Source: Astrocystis sublimbata
Taxonomy: Eukaryota > Ascomycota > Sordariomycetes > Xylariales > Xylariaceae
Assembly (NCBI GenBank): GCA_022453515.1
Contig: JAJNNY010000104.1
Coordinates: 1-64,000 of the forward strand
Length of the DNA stretch: 64,000 nt
Direction: 5' to 3'
Of this stretch, positions 46,983 through 58,932 are shown piece after piece. The notes beneath the pieces were generated by a model, which was not told the origin of the DNA, did no database searches, and saw only the letters and a list, made by a program, of their open reading frames with translations. A program made the translations under genes and the position numbers. Numbering within the stretch: the first letter of the stretch is position 1; each line of letters starts with the position of its first letter.

Positions 46983-48539
46983 CACCCTTCGCGGTCACAG
47001 TCGAGCCAGTCGAGCCAGTGAGGGCTGATTCCGCTGTCAGGTCAGATGCGACGTTTATGTTTCTTTCTGCTCTAGCAGCAGCTGCAGTACGCCGTACGAC
47101 AAAAAACCATAGCACCGGGTAAAGAAGGGTGTGTGTGAGTGAGGTAAGCGCTAGCGCGGCTTTGTTTATCCAAGGCCGCAGGGCAGGACAGGATAACAAT
47201 TGCCTTTCCCCAAAGCTTCGGTCGGCCCAAGGATCTCTCGTACCCCAGAATGGGGCAAGGCAAATGGCCCTAACCTCCGCAAAATCCAGGATGGAGTTGG
47301 CAGGTAGCGTAGTTCATAAGGCAGAGTTGGTCTAGTTATTGTGTCGTCAAGCAAAAAACGGTGGAATAGGAGTTGTGGTTGGGTATTTTGTACGTAATAG
47401 TGCTTCGGCTTCTCTCACTTACCCCGTGGAGAGAAGCTGCTGGGAGGAGCCTAGCTCGCCCAGACTCCCGTAAGAGATGGCCCGTGTCCTCGCGTGCAAC
47501 GCAACAGCTGACGGACGGCGGATTGGAGCTGCGGGGTAAGGCTTTCGCCGATCAATCCGCGAAGACAACAGGATTTGAACATAGAGTCGCAATATTATCG
47601 TTGCTGATTTCGCTGTCCCAAAGCGGTCGCCTGGCAACACATGTACATGTAATTCGAGAAAAGCATGTATGATCAGGTGAACACGCTGAAATGATGTTGA
47701 TTACCTAAGTATTTGATTATTGTGTAGTAATAGTTGATCCTACTAATTTTCCCTATTTCATTCTTGGTATTCAGGGGCCATGTATGCTTGTTCACTAGCA
47801 TGTATACTAATCACTTGAGTATCTTGGCCACTTGTAGGTGGCATAGTTGAGCTACTACCCGCAATAGGTTTAAAGTTCATTGCCACAGACAGCAACTCCG
47901 AAACACGACCAATCAGGCATTGGGCTTAAATGCTGATTCGACAGCGGAAGCGATCATGAGACCTTGCGCGGACGGGTAATGCCATAAGCACCAACGGTCG
48001 CAACATCATCTACTCGTCATTGCGATGGCATCGCTTTCTGGCATAAAAAAATCAGAGAGCCCAGACTCTTAGTTTGATGAGTTTATGCGACACCAGAGTC
48101 CAAGAAGATGTGCAGTACTTGGTAACAGTGCGGCCCTGCCGCTCCGAGTTGCAACCATGGTTCAACACCGTAGTATATAACGTGCGTAGGGATAACAGAA
48201 CCAAATTTCCGGGACCCTGCTTCTTCGGTCGGGCCAAGGAGTTGGGAAGTGTTTATGTTATCCCTGCAAGGCACGCGATAGCCGGTTCTAGCCCACTCCC
48301 TCCGAGGCAACACTCGAAGAGTGACCTTCTTGTTCCAGTCAGACTGACATCTCACGATAGATCACAAGGCACGATTGCTGAGTAAGGCAGCCCTTGCTCA
48401 ACTGTCTAGCAATCGTTTGCCACCGAGACCTGCTTATGCGCAAGGCGAAGTTGTGAGTGAGAACACCTACATAGCAGCAGGTTTGAAATATCTCAGTGTC
48501 GAGTCATCTCAATAACACTCAGTCCATCAATCCCTTGAT

Positions 48540-49860
48540 TTACAACAGCAGTTTCATGTATGGCACGATAAAGCCGTACCCTAGTCTATGGACATCTCGC
48601 TTATCGTGATTCTTTTTTCTCGCATTGCCACATACCGGTACCCGTTGAGGCATGGATGAATAAGAATAGGTCACGATAGCAGTCTGGCCCTCTTCCTGGG
48701 ACATGTACCAGGCCCAGAGCTCGAGGTTCTCGACCCGCAAGACGTTGTTCCAGAACAACACATCATCTACTGATCATATACTCGTATACACCTACCTTGG
48801 CAGAGGCGAGAGCTCAACCTGAGCAAACCAATCATCATGCCACCTTCCACTCAAGCTGGATCATACACCCTCTCTTCCTTTTCCGTGACCTGCCGCATTT
48901 CACAGATCTTTCCACCAAATGTCAGCGCTAAGAATGTGAGGCAACGGGCCCCATTCCCGCCAGACGATGTGGTTCGACGGCCTCGGGGCGTTTCCGATCG
49001 GCGAGAGCTGGCTCACGCCGAATCTATCGACATGTTCGCTCGCCTGGTCGCTCAACCACTTTCGCCATTCTCTGTCTACGTAGTGCCACTGCGCGTCGGT
49101 GATGGTAGTTAGCTCAAGCTCAGCACCCACCACGATGATATATATATAATTCCCTTGCCTTGAGAAGCCGGTACCGATTACAGGTGACATCATCATGAAG
49201 GGAGAAGATTTCCCAGAATAACAATAGAAAAGAAAAAAGAACTAAGAATAAGAGAGCAACATCACCACTCTTTAACCTTCTCTTAGTGCTGACTGACGCA
49301 GACGCAACATTGATGGGAGACTATAGATAGATAGAACAAACTCTGACCTCTTCCGGCGCCCTCCCAGGCACCTCCTCCCCCAATGTCTTCGAGTGTGCCC
49401 AGAACTGGACTTGCCGGAGCCGCTCCCTCAGCATATGGCATCTCGAGCTCGAGTACTCTTTGCACGCCCTCATGAGCTCGACCTGTCCCTCCCGGCCCGA
49501 TCTCCGATGATTATTGGACCGCGACCGCAGGTCTAACTCCTCGAGTATGAACCTGATGATGTCGAGCTCTTTCTTCGAAGTGTCCAGGTCCCGGCTCAAG
49601 GCCACCGTGGCTTCTGCCAGCCAGTCTGTCTCTTCCGCACTATCGGCCTGCTCCTGACGGCGGTTCCCTTGACCCAGGCTGGCGACGCGCGCTGGGATCC
49701 TTTGGAAGCGCGGAGATGGCCGCGGGGAATCGCCGGCTTCAGACGAGGACCCGTAGTACGCCGTGATGTATCTGTCGGGCATCGGCGACCGTGGGGTAGA
49801 GGACGTAGAGTCTTGCGATGGGCGTCGTGGATTCATCTTTAGATGCAGTTGGAGGACCAA
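48540..49860 (-). CDS. Uncharacterised multi-exon protein, structure unresolved
   Basis: Three protein-like pieces lie in order on the minus strand. Piece 1 (49345-49836 from an internal ATG) is hydrophilic with a helical, charged middle (RDLDTSKKELDIIRFILEEL) and an RLRQVQFWAHSKTLGEEVPG end. Piece 2 (about 48900-49196) includes DREWRKWLSDQASEHVDRFG and HIVWREWGPLPHIL. Piece 3 (48540-48772, after a GATCAG acceptor) includes LFWNNVLRVENLELWAWYMS and DVHRLGYGFIVPYMKLLL. Each has the amino-acid balance of real coding DNA and together they resemble one fungal hypothetical protein. I could not fix the donor at the end of piece 2. Function unknown. Confidence 0.45.
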
Positions 49861-50706
49861 CTCGTGCGGTTGCTACGCTTAATCAAGTAGCTACGTCAGA
49901 GGCAATTGGAGCCAGTCTTTTTGCACAAGCTAACATGTCGTATCAGTTTCAGATGTAGGCGTCCTTTCGTGTGAAGGTTTTGCGATGACTGGCGCGTTGA
50001 GCGGCTACACTTGACTGCGTTGCTTTATCCATTGCTTCATTCAACACAATAACGTGGCCCTGAACAAAACGGCTTCGAGGACTCGAGGCCAGAAGCAGCT
50101 AAAAGTAGATACAGGCAAACAAAGGAGATTTCCCGCCCCATACTTTTTGTTTTTGCCACATGAATCTATTTAAGGAAAGTAATATTTTCACATCCAAATG
50201 TCTTAGATTTGTTGTCAAAAACCTTGTCGAAGTTACGTCACTCCAGCTTTTCCTATCGTCGAGCGATAAATAGTTCGCCTGCCATCATCCATCCGTTAAG
50301 CTCACATTCGGCATCCTTGTTCAGCAGCAAAACTTCACATGAATATGCTGTTGACCAAAATTGGTAGGATTAGTCGGCCCAACCCATTGCCAACGGTACC
50401 AAACCTTGCTGCAATGAAGAAGGTACCCCCGGTCTTCTTTAGGAAGCTTGTTTCGCGAAATTCGCATTTGTAGAATAAGGATACCGCTAAGCCCTTTCAC
50501 TAATACTCGGCATCCAATCCGTGACGAGCAGTCTGGGTACCTAGTTTGGCCACCATTGCACACTGTTCGAGTAAGTAGGAAAAGGACAGAATGGCCGTAG
50601 CCGAAGCGTAGACATAATACGAAACTCCGCACCGCCTGGTCAGAATATGCACCCTTGGTTCAACTTAACGGGAAAATCATTATCACCATGATCTGAATTT
50701 GATTCG
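49861..50706. other. Intergenic, no gene seen
   Basis: Lies between two minus-strand genes; only short doubtful frames. Confidence 0.5.
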
Positions 50707-53371
50707 TTAGACTAACTGCAACGAGACTCGCTTTGAGATAGCGTAGAGATGTTCGCGCGTATCTCGCACCTCCAATCCCGCCATCTTGATTCTCTTTGAG
50801 ATTTGGGCTCCTGAGTCTACCCTCATGAATACGGGGCTAGTTGTGGACAAATCTTGAACAGCGGCAAGGAACTGCGGATCGGGCCGCGACGATATGTTGT
50901 TTTCCATTACATCCCCTAGGAGTATCAAGACCAAGGGCTTGATTGCTTGTCCTTTTTCCAAGCGAAATCGATGGTAGTCACAAGGGTACTCACCCGCAAG
51001 CACGAACGATGCTGGCTCTAGCGCAAGAGCACTCCATCTTTCACTGTCTCGATTCCCACTATCACTGGCATTTTGTGCTGTAATATTATCAGTGCTGGCT
51101 GGGGATTTGCCTTTGGCAACGGAAGCGGAGGTAGAACTCGGCTTAGAAGAGCCTGATCGCGAAGACAATCCAAAGAATTCGATAGAGTCATCAACGAGTC
51201 TCGTAATGGAGTCCTTTGGCTTAGGAACAGTCCCCGATTTCAAATTCGATAGCTGAGCTGGGCTTAGAATGTCTTCAAAGTCGATATAGTACGAATAGGA
51301 GTTGTAGTCACTATCGTGCTCAAGTATGCATTTTCTCAACACAACAACGTTTGCGTTCATTTCAAGAACACCGCCTATTGAATTCGTCCAGGAGCTGAAT
51401 TTTGGTTCATGATAGCATGATACATCGAGGACTTCAGCCGTAGAGCGAAATCCGTAGAGAATATTTGGCCATACCACCGGGGCGTTAACTGATGCCCACG
51501 ACCAAGATGGAGGCGCCCAGGTGGAGGTACAGACCTTCGGATCTTTGCACGATTTTGTTCCTTCTTGGGTCGGTCCCTGAGACCAAGAGAGAAAATACGG
51601 AAGCGATTCCTTGTCAGCCCAGAGACCGGCAGCGTAATCTACTTGGACGGTCTTGTGAAACTTGCGAGCCAAGGCTGCCATTGCTCGCAGACGGTCTTCG
51701 CGCTTTGTCATCTGTCGAGAAGTATATTCTCGAACAAGGAGAGTCCAACTGCACGCTGGGATCCGCAAAACATTGTCATCTCCGTCGTCTTGGCCACCAA
51801 GCCCCAGGCGAGAACCGTAGTCGTAAAGAAGCCTCCAAGGTGCCTCAGCAGCGTTTCGCTCCAAGACGGATCTCAGATACCCCTTTCGGTGTGGTTTCCA
51901 ATGGAAAGGTTTTGCCTCGACAGCAGGGTGAAAGTGTGTATTGCAATTCCATATCAGCCCCTTTCGAGAACAAATTAATAGACGGCTTGGCAAGAGAAGC
52001 TCCTGGTATGTCCACGCTCGTGCAAAGAGAGGAATTCTGTCTCTCGCATTAGATATATGAGATTGGAAAAAGTTATAGTTCTTCCAAGCATCATCATCAT
52101 TAGACTGGCGAATAAGGATGGGGATCTCTGCACCGGACTTATTTTTCCACATGATAGAGCAAATCTCGTTAGTTGGTGGCTCTATATGAGGAAATAAGCT
52201 GCTCCTACTATCAATACCTTCTGCAGCGACGAGTGTGAAAATCGAGTTCTGATATATCTCGGCCATCTTCTGAGCTTCCGCTTCCCACTCAGCAAGGTCA
52301 TCTTGGACGATACAAAATGAATCAATCCAGATATACTGAAAACCGGCGACTCTGGTAAGAAGAATCGCCTCCAAGAATGTCTTGGGTAACTCATCAAGAG
52401 CAATCCCTTCCATTCTAGCTTGCAAGTTCGTCGAGAATGTGGGGTTCGTGAAACTGGGGTTGCCCCAACAATGGCTGAGACAAACGTAGGGGGCGCAGAC
52501 TTTGTTGTCGGGAATGAACAGAAAGGGATCTCGCGTGTCATCACCCACATCTATAACTCGCTTTGGAAGTGAGCTACTCTCTATGTCACCACATGTATCG
52601 TGACCAGCACACTCGCGCAGCTTTTCTCCTATGAACTGTGATAATTGTGGTGTTGTGACGTTTTGAATAGGATCGCGCAATGTACCGATAAGCTGGCAAA
52701 GAGGATCATCCAACCCTGGAATATTGTCTCAGCCTGCAGTACGTACTTTGAGATCAATAAAAATTGCCAGCGTACATACCTTCTCCTTCTGTGAACAATT
52801 CAATTTTACGCATCACTGTATGCTTCCTTGCGCCGCTCCGCGATTCCATATCAAGGTCACTAAAACTGAGTATTGAGAGGGCTAAAGTCGTGCTGCTGAA
52901 ACGATCATGCGTCAAGCCGACATACACATATCTAGGCAGATTTGGCTCCATCTCGTTGAGGTATTTTGTGGTGGCTAAGAAGATTACTCGACATGTGTCA
53001 CAACCGAGGCAAGAACTCGCCTCGAGATGAGCTAGTGACACACCACCTGGGAGTTGAATGGAAGTTTGAACTTCCATTTCAGTGCGGTTTCTGGAATAAG
53101 CCGCCAGCCTTTCAATCCATGGTGTCAGAATTGATAAAGGTGTTGAAGTATCCGTCCTGTTTTCAAGCAAGGATCGTTCTTCAGCCGGCATTTCGTCTAG
53201 TATGGCTTTGAAACTGGAGTTCCATACGAGGTCAGATGCTGGATCTGGCCGGTTTGCATCTAGAAGCTTGTTGACTTGATGCCTAACCGTATGAAGCGAA
53301 TCTCTTGTACGAGCGCTTAGTAATAGCGGGCGGGTCGTGACGATTGGTGCACAACAGCTGCACTGCTCCAT
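50707..53371 (-). CDS. HET-domain protein (heterokaryon incompatibility type)
   Basis: Two exons, 52780-53371 and 50707-52715 (donor GTATGT, acceptor TTCCAG, phase 1), give 866 aa. The HET core begins at YVCLSHCWG (about residue 274) and continues through FQYIWIDSFCIVQDDLAEWE (about 322) and QKMAEIYQNSIFTLVAAEG, the three classical HET blocks. An N-terminal region of about 250 residues precedes it, with a CLGCDTCRVIFL cysteine cluster. The C-terminus has a SWSWASV motif, usual after HET domains, and a Ser-rich linker. Such proteins mediate non-self recognition and programmed cell death after hyphal fusion, and are often lineage-specific and polymorphic. No NACHT or WD-repeat partner domain is fused here. 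Confidence 0.92.
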
Positions 53372-54413
53372 ATTGAAATGCGTGTAGCTCGTGAGCGGCG
53401 GGATAATCAGATTGTTAGAATGTTGTTGCTGTGGTCGTTCGAGATCCGCAGACTCATGGAGGCTTGGGCAAGCAGCAAGTAAGCATGATGATTAAGAAGC
53501 GGGGCACAGCTAAAGCTACATCGTGGAGTATGTCGCAGATATGGAGTATTAGTAATCAAGATAATGTTTATTGAACGTGTTGTTACCGTATGATTACGCG
53601 ACAATCTGCAGTCAGCTTTCCAAACAGCCTTATGGAAGACTGTCACGGAGAAGTGGATCTACACTACGTCCCTTAGGTAATACGATCAGGTGACTAGTAT
53701 CCCACCTGCTCATACCTATAGATAACTACTTTTTATTCCTTTTGTATACTTAAAAACTTACCTTAGAGATCATCTGAATCTACGTTTATTAGCTCCCTAC
53801 TAGAGACTGCACTGGCTATTCTTCCTAGGAGTGACCGCGTACTCCTATACGTGACAAAAACTGTACTCCTGTGAGGTAATTATTATGATCTTAGTGTTGC
53901 ACCTGTCTCTGTTGGCACCAGTTAGCAGAGCAGCCTTCCCGCTGAGGTTGTTGTCTCGTCGCGATAAGTGGGAGGGAATCTGCGCAAAACGTTGGCGGCG
54001 AAGGAATCAGAGCTATTCGGCCTCTTCTTCCGGTAAAATTCCAATTGAGATTTGCCATGACATAACTATTGTTTGGGGATCTAGATACAACAAACGCGGT
54101 GCTGAAAAGCAGAAGGATGGGCAATCAACACTCACCTTCCTAACGTACAAGTAGAATCAGTTGAGGCCCTGTCTCCGGTTGTTCGCGAAATCTAACGGCG
54201 TGGGTAATAGATGCACGGACCCCTCACGGCTAAGGCCAGGTCCCTAGATTCTATCCATCTACATCCCACTTTTGGGAGGGATCAATTCAACCCCATGTCA
54301 GTGGGATGCCGAGTTCTCTGGAGACTATGGTCGTACGTGGCATAACACCAAGCAAAAGAAGATGATGTACTAGAAATGAAAGTGGCGATTACCACAACCT
54401 CTACCGGCGCATA

Positions 54414-54638
54414 ATGAATATGCCCGGCACCATCCGATCGTACTATCCGGTACCAAGACGCCAAGCAAGCCCCGAGCCCTCTCACCCCGGCATCCCGGAC
54501 GCCAAAAGGCGCCAAAGGACGGCAAGTTCTCCAGATTCGGGGACAAACTTGAAACAGCGAAAGGACAGCGCAGCAAACATAACATACAACACCCGCATCA
54601 CAGACTGCTTCTTACCTACCAACCTATTGCATGTCTGA
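54414..54638 (+). CDS. Possible small basic protein with PIP-box-like motifs, 74 aa
   Basis: Intronless frame; the second Met (54420) may be the start. The protein is basic and disordered. It carries TIRSYYPVP near the N-terminus and TRITDCFLP near the C-terminus, both reminiscent of PCNA-interacting boxes (Ile/Met, then two aromatics), plus an AKRRQRTASSPDSG phosphosite-like centre. Known small fungal regulators of ribonucleotide reductase or replication have similar size and motifs. Neither motif has the canonical Gln, so this is a suggestion only. Confidence 0.3.
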   Translation: MNMPGTIRSYYPVPRRQASPEPSHPGIPDAKRRQRTASSPDSGTNLKQRKDSAANITYNTRITDCFLPTNLLHV

Positions 54639-55355
54639 GTTGTCCATCCGTCTGCAGGAATCTAGCCAGCAGTGGGGCGCGCAGGGGAAAAACATCTAGT
54701 TAGAAGAAAGTAGCCGCGCTGCGAGTCTGCGACCGCCGACCGGCAGCGTCTGTTTGAACCGTACGGTACACGATAAGGGAACAACTGTCAGGAAACACTT
54801 GCATCGATGGCCCGACTTGGCGCAGCTTTAGACTTCTGACACAAGCCTGGCGGGACGGGAATGCAAGCAGTACATACTAACCCTGAGGTACAGTACTTTA
54901 GACGATGAGGTGTACAATGCGGCCCGCACTCCCCTTGTGACAACCACCGGTATCTCGAACGCCAAATTACAACCTGAAAATATCGATGCTTATTCATTAT
55001 TATTCAACTAACCTGTTCATAACAAGTAGAACTACCATCATTTTTACTGCTGCTAACAGTCCAGTAGATGACCGACCTTTGTTATTACACAAAGAAGGAA
55101 AGTCTCCTCCCAGTATCTATGGCTTGTAGACTACCTAGTAAATATACCTTGCCCCCTGTGGCTCAAGGGTTTTTCTGCATCGAACCATAGCAAGGATCAT
55201 ACGCATACAATCATATCACATTCATATTATACCCCCACAGCCGAGTGGGACCTGTACAATCTTTTGAATAGTTGTCAATTGGATGATGAAGCGCGGCCCG
55301 AGCGTGCTTAATCGTTGTAGTCCAGACCTTAGGGACCGACTGGTATGTTAGCCGC

Positions 55356-55400
55356 TATCGAAGCTGTACATATCAAAGCTGTACGTATCGAAGCTGTATA
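55356..55400 (+). promoter_or_regulatory. Three-fold 15-bp repeat upstream of small gene
   Basis: Three adjacent copies of TATCGAAGCTGTACA (variants at positions 5 and 14-15) run directly into the TATA box, 145-190 bp before the ATG. Placement suggests a transcription-factor binding array. Confidence 0.55.
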
Positions 55401-55404
55401 TAAA
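55397..55404 (+). promoter_or_regulatory. TATA box
   Basis: TATATAAA about 142 bp upstream of the ATG. It is followed by a CA-rich, CAACAACAACA-type leader typical of strongly expressed fungal genes. Confidence 0.6.
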
Positions 55405-55545
55405 GGACCAGAGATTCCCTCAAACCAAGCAGACTTCTTTCTTAGCATCATCAACAACAACACAACACTCAGCTCAACATTACCACTACCATTCTCAACA
55501 ACTCTCTCTATTTAAGTCTTTAAACTTAAACTACTCACATTCAAA

Positions 55546-55900
55546 ATGTCTGCTCCGTAAGTTGACTCGTCCTCAAGAGCAGAGGGCACTTCGCTAACCT
55601 GATCAATAGCGTCAAGTCCAGCCCTAGCCTCGACTCCTACGAGGGTGCTCCCGCTCTCCCTCTCCCTGGCCTGGCCGGCAAGGGCAACAACGTCTCTGGT
55701 GAGTCAACATTGAAAAAGCCGCATATCTAGCTCGCGGTAGCTAATTCGAATTCCAAACAGGCAACCTTCTCAAGGGCCCCATCGACGACGAGGGAAAGCT
55801 GAAGGCCGCCGCCCTCCTCGTTGGTATCAAGCTCGACCTCGAGGCCGAGGTCCACCTTACTGCCCGCGTCCGCGGTGACGTCCTCGTCGGTCTCTACTAG
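55546..55900 (+). CDS. Small, probably highly expressed protein, 79 aa
   Basis: Three exons, 55546-55556, 55610-55698 and 55761-55900, join in phase to 79 aa. The first exon has only 11 coding bases. Introns are short with GTAAGT and GTGAGT donors and CAATAG and AAACAG acceptors. Codons end almost always in C or G (CTC, GTC, AAG, GGC), the bias of abundant proteins, and the leader is CA-rich. The N-terminal half is Ser/Pro/Gly-rich (LPLPGLAGKGNNVSGNLLKG). The C-terminal half alternates (AALLVGIKLDLEAEVHLTAR then VRGDVLVGLY), suggesting a beta-hairpin. No signal peptide. Family unknown to me. It lies about 90 bp left of the large inverted repeat. Confidence 0.75.
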
Positions 55901-57406
55901 GTGTAGCCATTGCACTCGGCAGCGCAATGCCTTCCAGAATCTGGTATCGGGAGCTAGCTAGGCTGAGAGCAGGGGTCAGGGGGGAATTCATATGATGATG
56001 TTGTCTACGAACGTTACGAAAAAGTTATGGCATTGGTGAGGAGGAAAATCTTTAGGAAATCAAAAAGCATTGGGTTTGGAGTGGTCCTCATCTACAGGCC
56101 ACCCCCACAAAATTCCTCGACTTACAACTATGTGACATACTGTGCAGTGATGAACAATACCCTCGCATTCCTCATGATTAGCACCACGCTAAAGGATCCT
56201 CCCTGCGAACCTTATAGATCTTGTAAGCTACTCGGCTACCTAGCGAGCCTAGGTGTAGGAGTAGAATTTGTCTGCTAGCAGAGGCAGCACGCTAAACCTT
56301 GATGCGGACCTCTATTATGTGACCCTTGATCCTTGCCACGCCGACTCTCGCATTTGGCGTTACCTAGATAAAACTAGCTATTTCTCAACGAATTATATCT
56401 CGATCTCTGTGAGAAGTCGGTTTGCCCATGTTCTGTATGTATTCAATCGACAGTGTATGGTTAAAGGGGTCGCTTGTATTGCTTCCCGGGTTGAAAGGCT
56501 CCCAGGAGTAGCGAATATCAGGTTCGCCTCCAGAGGTGTTTCATTTCCACGAGTACTCCAGTGGCGAGGAGTCGTAATCAGCAAACAAGTGCGTTTGGGA
56601 CATCCGTCTGCAATGTCAGCGAATGCCGCAAGCAAAGGAATTCCTTGAGTTGACTAACTCAAGCCTCGTTCACCTCCTAAAAACGGCGCATTGCCGCGTT
56701 ATGTCCTTATCAGTTGCCGGCTCGGGGCGCTCTTGCGTCGCAATAACTACATAAACTAGGTACCCAAATCACACAAGGGACAGAGAAGAAGAGATTCCCT
56801 GCCACTCTCCAATTCAATCGGAATAGGATGATAGTGCCGTCCTATACAAAAAGCGCAAAACGTACAACACCAGGGATTCGCTGGTCGTCACCGACCCAAC
56901 TACTAATCTGGCGGTATGTAGCTTAGCTATGGGGGAGCGGACGGGACCCCGCGTTCTCTACATCCTATGGTCGTACGTACTAGAATGTAGTGTTGAATTG
57001 TTATATAGCAAAGAGGATCTAAGGTAAGTTGTACGAGGGGCTTGGCATGCAGTCAATGAATGGGAAAAGGAGGCTTTTTGCCAACTTGACATTACAGATC
57101 ATGATGCAGCTGATCAATACAGAAGACGTCGGCTTCAATAGTCAGGGGCTTGTAATTATGCCGCTAGCACCAAATTTTCTAAGATGTAAGCTTAGTAGTT
57201 GCTCTTTTACCTAACCTTTGTCTCGTGTATCAAAGCTGAACTTTGATCGATTTCTTCCTAGTCAAGATAATTTGACTATCGTCGATTAGATTGTTGTTCT
57301 TCTCGATGCGCCTTGAACCCACATCAAGGAACCTCAAGTGAGCAGGTGTTGCGAATCAACAACCTAGGAAGGAGACCTTTTGTGAAGCCCAAGTGCATAG
57401 CTGGAC
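55901..57406. other. No supported gene, left arm
   Basis: Frames of 60-126 codons exist, but none has a plausible start, motif or splice partner. The same applies to 62586-64000 in the right arm. Confidence 0.4.
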
Positions 57407-58275
57407 TCAGAGATAGGCCATAGGAAGGAGATCGCGTATCACGTGCCGGATGAATGCATAGAAGAGTCGGTCAGCTATCAAGGGATAGTTCCTGAGTTCC
57501 ATTACCAACATAAGATCCCTTATGTCTACTTGGCGTTCGAGATTGGTCGATCGGGAAGAATATTCCTTTGGCTGCTGGTTTGGCGGCACCCCCCTTGAAG
57601 TAACTCGAGTGCTCCTTGCCACCCCTATTACTACCAGAACATCGTTAATGATGGTCAAGCATTCCTCTACCTGAGCTTACCGCCAACATCCATAGCCCAG
57701 TAACCCTGCAGCCACGCCAAGTGATCCATTGCGATGGTGGCTATAGGAACAGAATTGGAAGAACCCCTGACGGGGCCCTCCTCATTCTCCTCACTGCTAC
57801 ATGGCTCGAAATCCACCTCAAACAAGTCGTCTGACGTCCAGCCAAAATCCACGGCCCTTGCTTTCATCGTTTCCATGCGGTCCTTCGCCGTCTGACACGT
57901 GCAGCCTCGCAGCGGCTCCGAGACACAGACGCGTGTGCCCTCGGGAGCGGCACACCTGTGGTCGGTGCACTCGACGTGGATCGGAAGCGGGCAGCACCTG
58001 CAGCCAGCTAGAATAATACTGCGGCCGTCCGGGCCGGGGAAGCAGTTCTCGCTGCTGCAAAGAAACTGCGTGGCGCAGTAGAATGTAGCTCCCTGGCAAT
58101 TCTCGTCGCCACAAATTGGCTTTGGTGCGACTGGGCATTGCTGGATATCGGCTAAGCGCACCGGTGTTGTAAAAGTACTGGTGTCATTTGTGTTGCGCTG
58201 AGTGCCAAGTGCTGTGGTTGCAAAGGCAATCCACGCTCTTAAGATGGAGTAAAGGTACTGATTGCTGCTCAACAT
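57407..58275 (-). CDS. Probable secreted cysteine-rich protein, copy 1
   Basis: Unspliced reading gives 202 aa (57667-58275). Removing a 50-nt GTAAGC...GTAG intron at 57631-57680 joins it in phase with a second open frame to 57407, giving 272 aa. The first 25 residues (MLSSNQYLYSILRAWIAFAT...) look like a signal peptide. Fourteen or more Cys follow in about 100 residues: CPVAPKPICGDENC, YCATQFLCSSENCF, GCRCCPLPIHVECTDHRC and GCTC. The pattern suggests a disulfide-rich extracellular domain, as in many fungal effectors and other small secreted proteins, and the repeat- and transposon-adjacent setting fits. No known family recognised; effector status is inference. Identical to copy 2. Confidence 0.6.
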
Positions 58276-58932
58276 GCTGAAGCGGCGGTTTTGAGAATAT
58301 GTGTGTATCTAGTGCAAAGGATGAATGAGGTCTATGAAATAGTGTTAATGAAGTTTGCACTATCGGAGTAAGACGTAGTATTACGTAAGTAGAGAAAGTC
58401 TAACGTTGAGGTTGGACAGATTCCATGTAAGATAGGAGTCTATGGGAAAGAAAAGTGTAGAGGGAGTCAAATCGGTTCTCCCCATTAGAAAAACTGTGTA
58501 CTTTGCTCGTTTTCTGTTTGTATGATTGGCCTAATTTCAGAATCCCAGCGAACCCGGGCCCGCGGGTGCAGAATTCATTGGCCCCTCGAGCCTACCTATG
58601 CCCACCTACATCGGGGCCAATGAATTCTGCACCCTCATGCCGGGTCTGTACGAAAGCTTCTATTGGGTGCAGTTTCTTTCAAAAGCGGTCCCTGCCTGGG
58701 GTAGGTCTGACCTAGCTAGTTTACTCTGGCTGTCTTTATTCTGGCTGCCCCTATGAGATTCAGGAGTTCTCATGCAGCATACTATATTTATATTGATTAC
58801 CTTTTGAATCACTGTTACTACACTGGTAAAAAAACTCAGCTACCAATTATAATACTAATGGCTCGAGCCATTAAGCAAGACTTGAATTAACTCCTTTATT
58901 TTTTTCAAAAATTAGTAACGTTATCCACAAGT
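58276..58932. other. Upstream region of copy 1 with hairpin
   Basis: Contains the copy 1 promoter region and a 22-bp perfect inverted repeat (58564-58585 with 58613-58634). No gene. Confidence 0.5.
58564..58634. repeat. 22-bp inverted repeat with 27-bp spacer, left arm
   Basis: 58564-58585 is the exact reverse complement of 58613-58634. The element is GC-rich in AT-rich flanks, with a CTCGAG in the spacer. The mirror copy is at 61358-61428. Confidence 0.95.

Larger units (their letters stand above)
43448..48539. other. Long gene-poor region
   Basis: About 5 kb without a supported gene. Contains the permease promoter, a 9-bp-stem hairpin near 44371-44394, a short coding-like frame at 45061-45153, and four GGGGAAT units (46953-46982). 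Confidence 0.45.
53372..55545. other. Intergenic with promoter repeat at right end
   Basis: No gene is firmly supported except a doubtful 74-codon frame at 54414-54638. The right end contains a three-fold 15-bp repeat and TATA box belonging to the following gene. Confidence 0.45.

Noticed and set aside
47510..47600. Minus-strand GTTCAAATCC, a tRNA B-box match
   Set aside because: No D-arm, anticodon arm or acceptor stem pairs around it.
51492..52052. 186-codon plus-strand frame
   Set aside because: Antisense of the HET gene, with no independent signal.
56268..56648. 126-codon frame in the palindrome arm (mirror 63344-63724)
   Set aside because: No plausible start context, motif or codon bias; probably chance.
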